A stretch of 64,000 bases of DNA from Solea solea. Its lineage: Eukaryota > Chordata > Actinopteri > Pleuronectiformes > Soleidae. A program made the translations under genes and the position numbers. Shown piece after piece: positions 26,489-36,834 of the stretch (its first letter is position 1; every line of letters starts with the position of its first letter). Location: the NCBI RefSeq assembly GCF_958295425.1, contig NC_081145.1:28420624-28484623 (forward strand), read 5' to 3'. Below the pieces are notes generated by a model, which was not told the DNA's origin, searched no databases, and saw only the letters and a list, made by a program, of their open reading frames with translations.

Positions 26489-28880
26489 TCACGTTCCGTC
26501 CGCCGCGTGTTTGTGGAAGAAGGTGTGGATGTGCTGTGCGGCTGCTGGACCCACCACAGGATCCAGCTCGTCGATGGTGGCGCTGCAGAGCCGCTGGAGG
26601 CTGGAGAAGTTCTGCAGCAGAGCGAGAGCTTTGATCCGGCCCACACCAGGGACCCGCTGGACCACGGCCAGAACCAGCGGGTCCAGCAGCTGAGAGGAAG
26701 AACTCCTCCTGAAGGGGTTTTCTCTGCTCCCGCTGTGGACCTGGAGACAAGCGGAGTGGGTCAGAATGACTAAGTTAAATGAAAAGTTGCTTTCAATGAT
26801 TTTGATGTCGGTGTTTTGTATTTGATCCAATACAAATATCAGAACAGTGACTCAGTACAGACACTGATATCAGAACATACATAACTGACTGATGAAGCAC
26901 AGCAGTACACAAGTACACACAAGTGTGGATATTGAGAAGTGTGGGCATGTGTCTCATCACAATATTGATATATGTATGTGTATATATACATATATACTGT
27001 ATATATATATATGTATATGTATATGTATGTATACTCTTCCTGACGTACGATCTGCGCAATGAGCTGCGAGGCCTCTGTCTGACCGCTGACCGGCAGCAGA
27101 GTCAGACCGAGGTCAAACACCACAAACTTCTGCACGACCGAGAAGAACTGTTCACTCAGTCTGGTCCTCTCCACCAACACCAACCCCTGGAAGCTGCTGC
27201 TCGCCTGTTGAACAGGAGGGGGCGCCGTTAACGTCAGGTCAGACGGCGTAAACACTTTCAGCCACAGGCGTCTCCTTCATCACTGAACTCACGTTTCTGT
27301 AGCGAACCAGTTTCCTCTTGTAGTTGTTCCCGGCGACGATGTCACACTCGGACACATAGAGGACGCAGCTTTTGTTGGGAAGGTGGAAATCTGTCAAACT
27401 CAGTTCAGTCTCAAACAGGATCTTCACTCCTCCACCTGCAGGAGGAGAAGAGGAAGAAGACAGGACGGCTGAAATACAACGTCAACCGTGAGTTAAACCA
27501 CACATGGGCAACATACGACCCTGGGGCCCGATGTGGCCCACAAACCAGTTTGATCTGGCCTACGACGCCCCCCACAGGTCACCTCAAGTTGACTCAACTC
27601 AAGAGAAAGATCGACGTTGTGATATCAGAATCAGAGCTATGATCAGCAACAGCCTCACAAACAGAAAAGTCGCCTTTTTAACCAAGAGTGAACAAATCAA
27701 ATATATGTTCACAACGAAAGGTTCAAATGATAATGATTCCTGAGGTTTCTCCCATTTCTTGTGAGGACAGAGGTCATTTGCTCTAAAGCTCTTTGAGATA
27801 AATTGTGTTTGTGATGTTGGGCTATATAAATAAAACTGACTTGACCAAGCCCACTTAGGTTTTATTGGGATTTATTTATTGTGACAGTTTTGGTTGCAAT
27901 GTTTTGTAAATAAAACTTTCTCTTCTATCCAGAGATTAATTAGGAAGACTAAGCATAAAATTCATTCAGCCATTAGTGGCATTACACGTAAGTAAAAGTT
28001 CCACTCAGCTTTAATGCTGCTATTAAGCAATTATCAAATGAATCGTAGTTTGTGGGATTTTTACGCCTCTTAAATGTGTACATTTCCACGTTTCTTTGCT
28101 CCATGTAACAAAGAAATCGTCAAAACTTTGGTTTGTGGACAAAAACAAGACATTTGACATTTTTCACAATTTTTTGACATTTTAGAAACCATGTATAACA
28201 ATAATAGTCGAATTGAATACAGTCGTTTTACGTATTTTTAAACTGCTATTGATGTATTAACTACATTGCAATATCCAGTTATTTCCAACATTTAATGCTC
28301 CAACTGACGTCTTTGCAAATCAGGTTTTTTGGCCCCGTTTTATTAAAACTTCCATTAAAACTGTTTAACACACACAAATTGCGTTAATTCAGTAAGAAGT
28401 GACTGTCTCTCTCCAATCTACATTTTATCTGCACTGCAATTAAATATATACAGTATATATATATATTTACATTATAAGAACAACACATTTAATTCGTTAT
28501 ACTTTTCTGACACTCTCACACCAGTGTGTACAGTGAGAGTGGATATTGTCCTGCTATTACATCATCGAAACATTTTGTATGGATCATAAATACGCCGAAT
28601 TGAACTATTCAACTATTTTAAATGTTTTAAAAATACTTATACACTACACAACATGTAATTGTCTGATTTCAGAGGGAAACGACCTTAAATCTGAACTTTT
28701 TCCAAAGGAGTTTGTGGAACAAAGTACACAAGCGGAATATATTTGTAAGTAAATGTTGATTTAATAGAAATGTTGACCTTTCAGGTTGTGAACGAGGGTC
28801 GTGTCTCTCCATTTGTCGTTAGCGATCACGTGTCCGTGCGGAGGAACAGCGTTCAGCAGACCAGCGGGTTTGTTTTCCAT
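26489..28880 (-). CDS. faap24: Fanconi anaemia core complex-associated protein 24 (4 coding exons)
   Basis: FAAP24 pairs with FANCM and brings the Fanconi core complex to branched or single-stranded DNA at stalled forks. Coding exons in transcription order are 28778-28880, 27293-27435, 27049-27204 and 26489-26740; joined phases give about 217 residues (human 215). Exon 1 encodes MENKPAGLLNAVPPHGHVIA and the NDKWRDTT motif typical of the family. Exon 2 has FHLPNKSCVLYVSECDIVAG, exon 3 LVLVERTRLSEQFF and FVVFDLGLTLLPV; together these form the catalytically dead ERCC4-type nuclease fold. Exon 4 has VVQRVPGVGRIKALALLQNF and the tandem helix-hairpin-helix DNA-binding region. The exon 3/4 junction is the least sure: a GTACGT donor at 27043-27048 in phase 0 is preferred, but alternative donors a few bases downstream exist. 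Confidence 0.92.
26960..27040. repeat. (TA)n tract in faap24 intron 3
   Basis: AT-rich TATATA/TGTATA repeat ending about 10 bp from the exon 3 donor. Confidence 0.9.
27436..28777. other. faap24 intron 1 with repeat fragments
   Basis: 27505-27590 resembles the ggcccgatgtggcccacaaa type of dispersed repeat. 27755-27845 ends in ctatataaataaaactgact and looks like a LINE 3' end on the plus strand. The rest, 27850-28770, is AT-rich with no gene seen. Confidence 0.5.
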
Positions 28881-29540
28881 CAACTCAGATTAGGATTTCT
28901 TTATTTTACTCAAAACTCTTCTAAGAACGACTTTTGAAGAGTTTGTTTGGCACAGCGTTAGTTTGTTTGCCTCCACAACCACCAAATGTCTTCATCCGGT
29001 TTACTGTAGACGGTCTAGATAAAGGACTTCCGCTGCTACATCGCCGGCTGGTGGCCCGGAAGAGAACTGCAGTCTTCAAACACGTTTTCAGACGTGTTTG
29101 GAGAAGGGTCCAGCTGCAGACCCGCAGACCACTCAACGACCTTTATATTCTATATTTTAAATTCCTAGAGTTTCATATGTGTAAAACCTTCCTAAAGGCC
29201 ATAAACAGCCCAGAAACATCTCCTTTCCCAGAGTGACGTCACAGCTGTGTACGAGCACAGCAAAGCGCGGTCATGTGACGTCTCGGGAACGGCTACTGTC
29301 AGGGAACCGTACGAAAACTTTATGAGAAATGTGAATAAATGAAGGCAATGATGGGTTTTCTTTGACATTTTTAAAATATTACCACAAAACAGGTTTTAGT
29401 CATTTATTCATTGCGCATGAGGATTTATTTCAAACTTATTATCAATGTATTAACGAGCTGCTGTGTGGATTCATGCTGACATCGTGAACACGGGGCAGAT
29501 GACGGTGTGATGACCTGAGACCTGCGCTCACTTCACCACT
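28881..29540. other. faap24 upstream region
   Basis: CpG-containing segment around 28980-29300 between the faap24 start codon and the 49-bp array. Probable faap24 promoter side of a divergent pair with immp2l, about 1.4 kb away. No gene recognised. Confidence 0.4.
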
Positions 29541-30245
29541 GATGAACACATGAATGACACTATCTGTTCATAAAGTTACTGAGAAGTGTGATGAACACAT
29601 GAATGACACTATCTGTTCATAAAGTTACTGAGAAATGTGATGAACACATGAATGACACTATCTGTTCATAAAGTTACTGAGAAATGTGATGAACACATGA
29701 ACGACACTATCTGTTCATAAAGTTACTGAGAAGTGTGATGAACACATGAATGACACTATCTGTTCATAAAGTTACTGAGAAGTGTGATGAACACATGAAT
29801 GACACTATCTGTTCATAAAGTTACTGAGAAGTGTGATGAACACATGAACGACACTATCTGTTCATAAAGTTACTGAGAAGTGTGATGAACACATGAACGA
29901 CACTATCCGTTCATAAAGTTACTGAGAAGTGTGATGAACACATGAATGACACTATCCGTTCATAAAGTTACTGAGAAATGTGATGAACACATGAATGACA
30001 CTATCCGTTCATAAAGTTACTGAGAAATGTGATGAACACATGAATGACACTATCCGTTCATAAAGTTACTGAGAAGTGTGATGAACACATGAACGACACT
30101 ATCCGTTCATAAAGTTACTGAGAAGTGTGATGAACACATGAATGACACTATCCGTTCATAAAGTTACTGAGAAATGTGATGAACACATGAATGACACTAT
30201 CCGTTCATAAAGTTACTGAGAAATGTGATGAACACATGAATGACA
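29541..30245. repeat. 49-bp minisatellite
   Basis: About 14 near-identical head-to-tail copies of a 49-bp unit beginning GATGAACACATGAATGACAC and ending AAAGTTACTGAGAAGTGT. Variants (TCTGTT versus TCCGTT, AAATG versus AAGTG, GAATG versus GAACG) are distributed in blocks. It ends about 100 bp from the immp2l first exon donor. Confidence 0.98.
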
Positions 30246-30342
30246 CAAAAAAATTTTCTTCGGACTAAACAGCAGACAGGCTTTAGGACCCGGGCGAGGT
30301 CGCGTGACATCAACAGGAAGACGGAGCTCGCGCTGCCGGGAG
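30246..30342 (+). promoter_or_regulatory. immp2l: Probable immp2l promoter and noncoding first exon
   Basis: A CpG-rich segment ends in a strong donor (AG then GTAAGT, at 30343). The first coding exon starts right after an acceptor at 33661, so an upstream noncoding exon is required, and this is the best candidate on the plus strand. The 5' end is unknown. (GT)n follows at 30355-30388, and a CpG-rich intron start at 30430-30560. Confidence 0.4.
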
Positions 30343-30351
30343 GTAAGTGTA

Positions 30352-30388
<37 letters not shown>

Positions 30389-30599
30389 AGTGAGTGAGTG
30401 AGTTAGCTTCATGTTCGCCTCCGTAGCTTAAGCTTCTCAGTCACCGGTAAACACGTGACCGTTTACGGTCACTTCTCCGCGCGTGTCACCGGGACTTCGC
30501 TTCTGTTCGAAACGTCCGCTGCGCTATTAGCCGCAGCGGCTAGCTGCTAACACACACACACACATGCACACACGCACACGCGCGGCTCAAACCGTAGCA

Positions 30600-30895
30600 G
30601 CAGGACAGAGAATTTAAGGTGGACAGAGAGATTTGATGTGAACAAAGGAGTTAAGGTGGACAGAGATAGATTTGAGATTGACAGAGAGATAGGTGCACAT
30701 ATGGATTTAAGGTGGACATAGATAGATTTGAGATTGACGGAGAGATAGGTGCACATATGGATTTAAGGTGGACTGAGATAGATTTGAGATTGACAGAGAG
30801 ATAGGTGCACATATGGATTTAAGGTGGACAGAGATAGATTTGAGATTGACAGAGAGATAGGTGCACATATGGATTTAAGGTGGACAGACAGATTT
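30600..30895. repeat. 56-bp minisatellite
   Basis: About five copies of a 55-57-bp unit containing TTTGAGATTGACAGAGAGAT and GGTGCACATATGGATTTAAG. It is in immp2l intron 1. Confidence 0.9.
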
Positions 30896-30899
30896 AATG

Positions 30900-31715
30900 T
30901 TCTGCATGAGGGATAAATCCCATTTGTGTCCGAGGCAGTGAACCTGGATCCCCACGATCTCACAGTCAACACCCACTCTTGTCCACTAATCACCTTAGTG
31001 TCGGCTGAGTGAGCAGCGTCACGCCTGGAGACAAATAAATATTAGGTGAAAAGAGATTTTCCACATAAAATGACTTATTTCACACAAAGTGTTTCATACA
31101 GAGTCAGGAGTCACCAGATGACCTGAACAGCTCTAACATGTCAAAGCCTGTGTTGTGTGTCAAAGAAAATACTTTGAAATAACAGAAATCCAACCGGCCA
31201 TTCAGAGACAATCCAAAACACACTGGAGTAGACACGGAAAAGGCAACCTCACAGCAAGCTGACATGCAACCACATGACAACCCTGCACCTCCCTACACAG
31301 TCTCCCCACAAGCTTTAAATAAGCTTCCATTCAGCTACTAATTGGGAGAAGTCACTAGGTTAGGTAATACATCTCCAAGCACATCATTATAATAGCCCTA
31401 GAAAATAGATTTAACGTCATAATACATATAATATCCAGACATTCCCCCTTCAAACGTACTCCTTTAAAGCATTAGCAAACCCCAGCATCACTGTCCCGGG
31501 ACAGAATAAGACCTGGTTCCAAGGTGGCTCGTGTTTCCACACGGACCGTGAGTGTTGTGTTGTGTTTGGTAAACTCACGTCGGGACAGATTGTTACGCTG
31601 GAACAGATTTTGTGGAGCTGATGTCGTAACATCCACAAGAGACGAAGTGTCGCACAGCTCCGAGTGTCCACACATGGACATATAAGAGTCCTTTTTCTGT
31701 CTTTACGGGGACGAA
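30900..31715. other. immp2l intron 1, unique sequence
   Basis: No gene and no clear repeat recognised. Confidence 0.4.
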
Positions 31716-31719
31716 AACC

Positions 31720-32008
31720 TTGGTTTCCATTTACTCTCTCAGGTCAGATGATCAGCTGCTCCTCAGCTGTCGTTGGAATGATCTGCCTTTGCACATAAGA
31801 CCGGCCTCGTCCTTGTCTGTTTTTAAATCCCATCTTAAAACCCACCTTTTCTCTTTGGCCTTTGACACTTCATGAGATGTTGATTTTTATTTATTTTTAT
31901 TTTTATTGATTTTATTGTATGGCTGCTATTTCTTATTGTGTTTTTTATAATTGATTTTAAGCTGTTTCATCTCAAAGTGCTTAACACATAAAGTTGGATT
32001 GGATTGGT
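31720..32008 (+). mobile_element. LINE 3' end (5'-truncated), reverse-transcriptase C-terminus
   Basis: 31771-31863 reads in one open frame as WNDLPLHIRPASSLSVFKSH followed by LKTHLFSLAFD, the typical C-terminal end of a non-LTR retrotransposon ORF of the L2 or Rex type. An AT-rich 3' UTR and an attgg-repeat tail (ttggattggattgg) end at about 32008. It is heavily 5'-truncated and cannot be autonomous. Confidence 0.8.
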
Positions 32009-32011
32009 GCC

Positions 32012-32290
32012 TTTTCCGTCAGGGTGTGGCCTCTGGCCGCAGTGAAGTGTTTTCCGTCAGGGTGTGGCCTCTGGCCGCAGTGAAGTGTTTTCCGTCAGGG
32101 TGTGGCCTCTGGCCGCAGTGAAGTGTTTTTTCCGTCAGGGTGTGGCCTCTGGCCGCAGTGAAGTGTTTTTTCCGTCAGGGTGTGGCCTCTGGCCGCAGTG
32201 AAGTGTTTTTTCCATCAGGGTGTGGCCTCTGGCCGCAGTGAAGTGTTTTTTCCGTCAGGGTGTGGCCTCTGGCCGCAGTGAAGTGTTGCT
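32012..32290. repeat. 38-41-bp minisatellite next to the LINE tail
   Basis: Seven copies of a unit containing CCGTCAGGGTGTGGCCTCTG and GCCGCAGTGAAGTG. Length differs only in a T run. It begins directly after the LINE tail. Confidence 0.95.
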
Positions 32291-32884
32291 CACTGGTTAA
32301 AATCAGTGCAAACCACGGTGAAAACCCCCTGAATTATCTGTGTGAAGACGGCGCCAAATGAAAATCCATATACATGACTCAAGGCACAAGTACCGGCGTC
32401 TTAACTCGGCATATTCCCACTGCTGTTCACACAAATGGAGTTTAAATGAAAATATCCAATCATGTTCATTTAGTTATTGGCTCGTCCCTCTTGTGTTCAC
32501 ACCGCACTGACAAACACACAGATGAGCGCAGTCTGCTTCAGAGGGTAATAGCTGGTGCAGATCTCCAGAGACGAGGCGGCGTACGTCCACGCGAGGCTGT
32601 TCGCTGTTAGCCGAAGGCAGCGGTGCATGTCTGCCGCTGCTGTTCGGTTATTTCACGCCTGTCTGGGCTTCAGAGAGCGCGCCACCAAAAGCAAGTGGAT
32701 GAGAACGTGCATGTGGGGACATCAAGCTCACAGCGCCGTGTTTTCACTGTGTGTGTGTGTGTCGAAAATTGACAGTAGCGTCGTGTTTCGAAGGTAGAAA
32801 GATATGTGAGGTAACGAAGCCCTGCGTTTGTTTACATGACTCTGAATTTTAGAACTTATTTCATTAACAGACCAAGTGTAAGCC
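32291..32884. other. immp2l intron 1, unique sequence
   Basis: No gene seen. 32560-32770 is GC-richer but has no recognisable coding signal. Confidence 0.4.
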
Positions 32885-33145
32885 ATCATAGATACATGTT
32901 TGACCACTTTGTCTCACTGTCACACAGACTTTCCAACAGGAAACTGAAGTTTGTAAACCACTCACTCACTCTCCCACACCAAAGTCCACAGAGAAAATCA
33001 GTGATTTTAGCTCACAGGGACACAGGAGCTGCTGCTCCTCTGCTGCCTCCTGTGGTCACTTTGTGTCACTGAGGTCAATCTGAACGAAGGTTTGCAAATG
33101 CTGAAATAAGACATTTGAACTTAGTGATGGAGGCAGCAGTGTATA
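32885..33145. mobile_element. Foldback element copy 6
   Basis: Left arm cactgtcacacagactttcc to aaaatcagtgattttagctc, then a loop up to gaacttagtgatggaggcag, where it breaks at a (TA)n tract. The right arm is missing. Confidence 0.75.
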
Positions 33146-33149
33146 TATA

Positions 33150-33229
<80 letters not shown>

Positions 33230-33300
33230 ATATAAATATTATACAAATATTCATATACATATACATGCATGTATATACATACATACATATATACATATAG
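33140..33300. repeat. (TA)n tract, left
   Basis: Long TA/TATG repeat between the foldback element and the SINE. It could form cruciforms. Confidence 0.95.
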
Positions 33301-33424
33301 GGCGTGGAGTGGCTCAGTGGTTAAGACTGGTACCCTGCGTGCAAAAGACTCCACCCCTGGCAGGTTGTACCCAATTCCCTTGTAAGTCTCTTTGGATAAA
33401 AGCGTCTGCTGACATGTAATGTAA

Positions 33425-33425
<1 letters not shown>
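33301..33425 (+). mobile_element. tRNA-like SINE within (TA)n
   Basis: Head gcgtggagtggctcagtggt, tail tttggataaaagcgtctgct and a TGTAATGTAATG end. Same family as the reversed copy at 11975-12105. (TA)n on both sides suggests insertion into a TA-rich target. Confidence 0.8.
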
Positions 33426-33429
<4 letters not shown>

Positions 33430-33455
<26 letters not shown>

Positions 33456-33510
33456 GTACATATAAAAGCATATTAAAAAACTGCTTTAAAAAAGCATATA
33501 AAAGAACATC

Positions 33511-33554
<44 letters not shown>

Positions 33555-33575
33555 TATATATGCATATATATATAT
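33430..33575. repeat. (TA)n tract, right
   Basis: Two TA/TG tracts at 33430-33455 and 33514-33575 around a short AT-rich spacer, ending about 90 bp from the immp2l coding exon. Confidence 0.9.
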
Positions 33576-33664
33576 GTATATGTACTGCGCCCCTCACACA
33601 GATTAATAAAGTTAAATTGAATGTAGGCTAACCCTGGGCATTGTGTCACTTCCCTGTCCAGGTG

Positions 33665-34025
33665 ATGGCTCAGCGGGCGACGGCCAGGTGGCGCTACCTG
33701 CGGGCGTTCGTCAGCGGCCTCTTCGTGGCCGTCCCCGTCACGGTCACTGTCCTGGATCGATTTGCCTACGTTGCTCGAGTGGAAGGAGCATCGATGCAGG
33801 TGAGACGCTGACGGCGAGAGGACAAAACACGTGACTCGTGTGTGTTTTCAGAGCTCATGTGACCACGGTCCACGACTGTACCCAGAGAAACCGTGTCTGT
33901 TGCTTTATGTCTCGTTTACAGCCGTTCCTGAACCCAAGCAGCGGCTCGGACTGTGACGTCGTCCTCCTGAACCGCTGGACTGTGAGGAACCACGAGGTCC
34001 AACGAGGAGACATCGTCTCTGTCAT
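33665..34025 (+). CDS. immp2l: Mitochondrial inner membrane protease subunit 2, IMMP2L (5' part only)
   Basis: IMMP2L is a signal-peptidase-like serine protease in the inner membrane that removes sorting signals facing the intermembrane space. Two coding exons are inside the window: 33665-33799 and 33922-34025. The acceptors are at 33661 and 33921; the donors are GTGAGA at 33800 and GTGAGT at 34026. Exon 1 encodes 45 residues: a short basic N-terminus, a hydrophobic anchor ([17 protein letters not shown]), then [10 protein letters not shown]. Ser43 of GASMQP is the catalytic nucleophile. The second exon carries [12 protein letters not shown] and RGDIVSV, the box following the Ser motif. The catalytic Lys and the C-terminal half lie in later exons outside the window. 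IMMP2L has very large introns in other vertebrates, consistent with 30 kb of repeats following here without another exon. Confidence 0.93.
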
Positions 34026-34042
34026 GTGAGTAACTCACATGA

Positions 34043-34457
34043 CGATACACTCCTCCTTCTTATTGTTCTTTTATATGCAGACGATACACTCCTCCTTCTT
34101 ATTGTTCTTTTATATGCAGACGATACACTCCTCCTTCTTATTGTTCTTTTATATGCAGACGATATATACTCCTTCTTATTGTTCTTTTATATGCAGACGA
34201 TACACTCCTCCTTATTGTTCTTTTATATGCAGACGATACACTACCTCCTTCTTATTGTTCTTTTATATGCAGACGATACACTCCTCCTTCTTATTGTTCT
34301 TTTATACGCAGACGATACACTCCTTCTTATTGTTCTTTTATATGCAGACGATACACTCCTCCTTCTTATTGTTCTTTTATATGCAGACGATACACTCCTC
34401 CTTCTTATTGTTCTTTGATATGCAGACGATATATACTCCTTCTTATTGTTCTTTTAT
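34043..34457. repeat. 39-bp minisatellite next to the immp2l exon donor
   Basis: About 10-11 copies of a 39-bp unit containing GACGATACACTCCTCCTTCT and TTATTGTTCTTTTATATGCA. It starts about 18 bp after the donor at 34026. Frames through it (LLLIVLLYADD) are repeat artefacts. Confidence 0.95.
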
Positions 34458-34899
34458 TTTTGTTATATTGTTCTTTTAGTCTTTACAGTAGGACATTTAG
34501 CAGCAGCAGCAGCAGTAAACACGGTTGTGCGTCTCCATCACAGTGAAGCGTTGTTGTTTCCTCTGTGCTCCTGTTTAATTAGCCAGGCTTTAATACCAAT
34601 TTAATGGAAATTAGCTTCAGAGCCCCACATGGATTCCACATGTAGTCTGGCAGATTAGAGACTCTCAGCTATTCTCCATCAACTGAGCTCTAATAATTAT
34701 ATTTTACACAGAGAGGAGCAGCAGACTGAAGCATTCATGTAAATATGACTCGCAGATTGTTGTTTACTCTGTTTCCTGTTTCCTATAATACTTATGTTCC
34801 TCATCGAATCATGTCCAACTAGATCATGTCATTTTATCTCATTCACACTCGATGCTATGCGTCCCTGGCCATTAGAAAAACGATTCTCACAGGGAAACT

Positions 34900-35190
34900 G
34901 GAATGTGTGTTTCTCTCTTAATCACTCACTCTCCCACACCAAAGTCCATGAGAAAATCAGTGATTTTAACATCACACACACAGGAGTTGTTGATCCACTG
35001 CTTCCTCCATCGCTAAGTTCAAATGTCTGATTTTGTCACTTTGGCGTTTGAATTATTTCATTCAGATTAACCTCAGTGGCACAAAGTGACCACACGAGGC
35101 AGCAGTAGACCAGCAGCTCCTGTGTCCCTGTGAGCTAAAATCACTGATTTTCTCTCAGGACTTTGGTGTGAGAGAGTGAGTGGTTAAGAA
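34900..35190. mobile_element. Foldback element copy 7
   Basis: Left arm actctcccacaccaaagtcc to aaaatcagtgattttaacat, a loop with cctccatcgctaag and gaccacacgaggcagcag, and right arm ending in ggtgtgagagagtgagtgg. Confidence 0.8.
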
Positions 35191-35290
35191 AGTGATGCAA
35201 ATACAGATATTGGCTTTAAAATGAATTTGGCAAACATCCCAGAAATTGTAAATCGGCATCTGCTGCAACATGAATATGAAAAATTATGAT

Positions 35291-36052
35291 GTTAATTTTA
35301 GAGATGTTCCGATACCATTTTTTCCCTCCCGATAGCGGTTCCGATTATTGTGCTGTGGGTATCGGCCGATATAGAGTACCGATACCAGTGTGTTATAAAA
35401 AAAAAATATATCATACTACGCCTGCATGACTGTGATATGATCATCATTGGTGGTAAGGTTAAGTGATATGTTATTTGGTTTTTCAGCTTGTGCGTTTGTT
35501 TTGACTCTGGTCCAAACACCGCAGCACTGGCAGAGCTTCATGTTTCCATGACGACTGACCGGGAAAGGACGTGTGTGACATCTTTTTTATATGACTCCAG
35601 ATAAAATGAGTCTCTGAAGTAACGCTAAACTTTGAAAAAAAAGGCATACATACGCAGGACACAAGTACGCTGGTTAGTTGTAGCGCTGCTCTTTTCGTTT
35701 AATAAACGGCCGCTCCAGTTTGACTGTAGGCGCGCTAACGGAGCTAGCGCAGCTAACAACGCCAATGGAGCTAACTGGTAAATACTGCCAAACCGCCGAC
35801 ATGATGAGCTAACGTTAGCTCCTTGTCTACAGGTGTCGGGTGATCAGTTCTTCTTCACGCCTCTAAAACAGCACAACTGTTTCAAGAGCGGCGAAGAAGA
35901 ACCGCGTCAGAGCTAACGGAGCTCTATTAAATAACGTGGAATCGGTTCGGTGCATGAACTCCAGTACTCTCCGAAACTGATGCCCACATTTTCGGCAGTA
36001 TCGGAGGCATTTCTGATACTGGTATCGGAATCGGAACAACTCTAGTTAATTT
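35291..36052. mobile_element. hAT-type nonautonomous element with 8-bp target duplication
   Basis: The element spans 35299-36044 (746 bp), with terminal inverted repeats starting TAGAGATGTTCCGAT on the left and, as reverse complement, TAGAGTTGTTCCGAT on the right. The flanking 8-mer GTTAATTT is present at 35291-35298 and 36045-36052. An 8-bp target duplication is typical of hAT transposons. There is no transposase. Confidence 0.85.
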
Positions 36053-36834
36053 CACAACAGAAGAGACTAAAAGAAATCGGTTCCAAAACATCTGAAATGT
36101 CCCTTTAAACTTATAATAACCACTAATTTTCAATCCCAGTTTTATGTTCATTTTCTGTCGCTCTGAGCCGCTTTGATGGTGAGGAATTGGGAGTTTTCTT
36201 TTTATGTGTGCGGGTTATAAAACCGAGAAGTGGGAATTTTTCATTGTAGTTTTACAGCTGAATCAATACACAGCTTAATAGTCACTGAGGATTTACTGCA
36301 GCACTAGCGCACAGCAGTGGTCCATTAAATCACAACTGTCAGCCATTCATTTTCAAGGTAATGATGACAAATTAAGACGACATAAAGCGCAGGTGAAGTC
36401 CCGTTAATACTTTTGCTTTGGCGCTGACGTCCAGGCGGCAGCAGACACGTGGACAATTATTTTTTACTTTTCAAACTTTGACTTTCAGTGTTTTCAGCTT
36501 TTTCTGTGACAACTTTAAAAAACGAAAAAATGCTGCTCAAGTTATCACATGTTGGCTCTGAAAACATCTTTGAAACGTAGAACATTGGAAATAGTGGTTA
36601 GCCACCAGGGGGCGACTCAAGGGCTCAGTTTGAATGGAAGTTCATGGGAAAGGGGTGGGATGGGCTGTGTCATAGAGAGAAAAAAATCTTATCTTGTTAT
36701 AACGAGAAACTATCACGTTATAACGAGATAAGATTGTTTGCTCGTTATAACTTTTTTTATAACACTTTTTTTTGTATGTGTGGCAGCAATACGGTTCCGT
36801 ACATTACTGTCAGAGCATCACTACTATGTCGGAG
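36053..36834. other. immp2l intron, unique sequence
   Basis: No gene seen. A ccaccagggggcgact motif is at 36603-36618, and ATAACGAG-type words at 36698-36748 precede the next array. Confidence 0.4.

Noticed and set aside
29541..30245. CRISPR-like array of regular repeats
   Set aside because: Units are contiguous with no unique spacers, and the setting is a vertebrate intergenic region; it is a minisatellite.
32555..32797. 80-codon plus-strand frame in immp2l intron 1
   Set aside because: No similarity to a known family and no splice context; kept as intron.
34026..34479. Plus-strand frames containing YADD, resembling a reverse-transcriptase box
   Set aside because: The YADD comes from the 39-bp repeat translated again and again; no other reverse-transcriptase motif is present.
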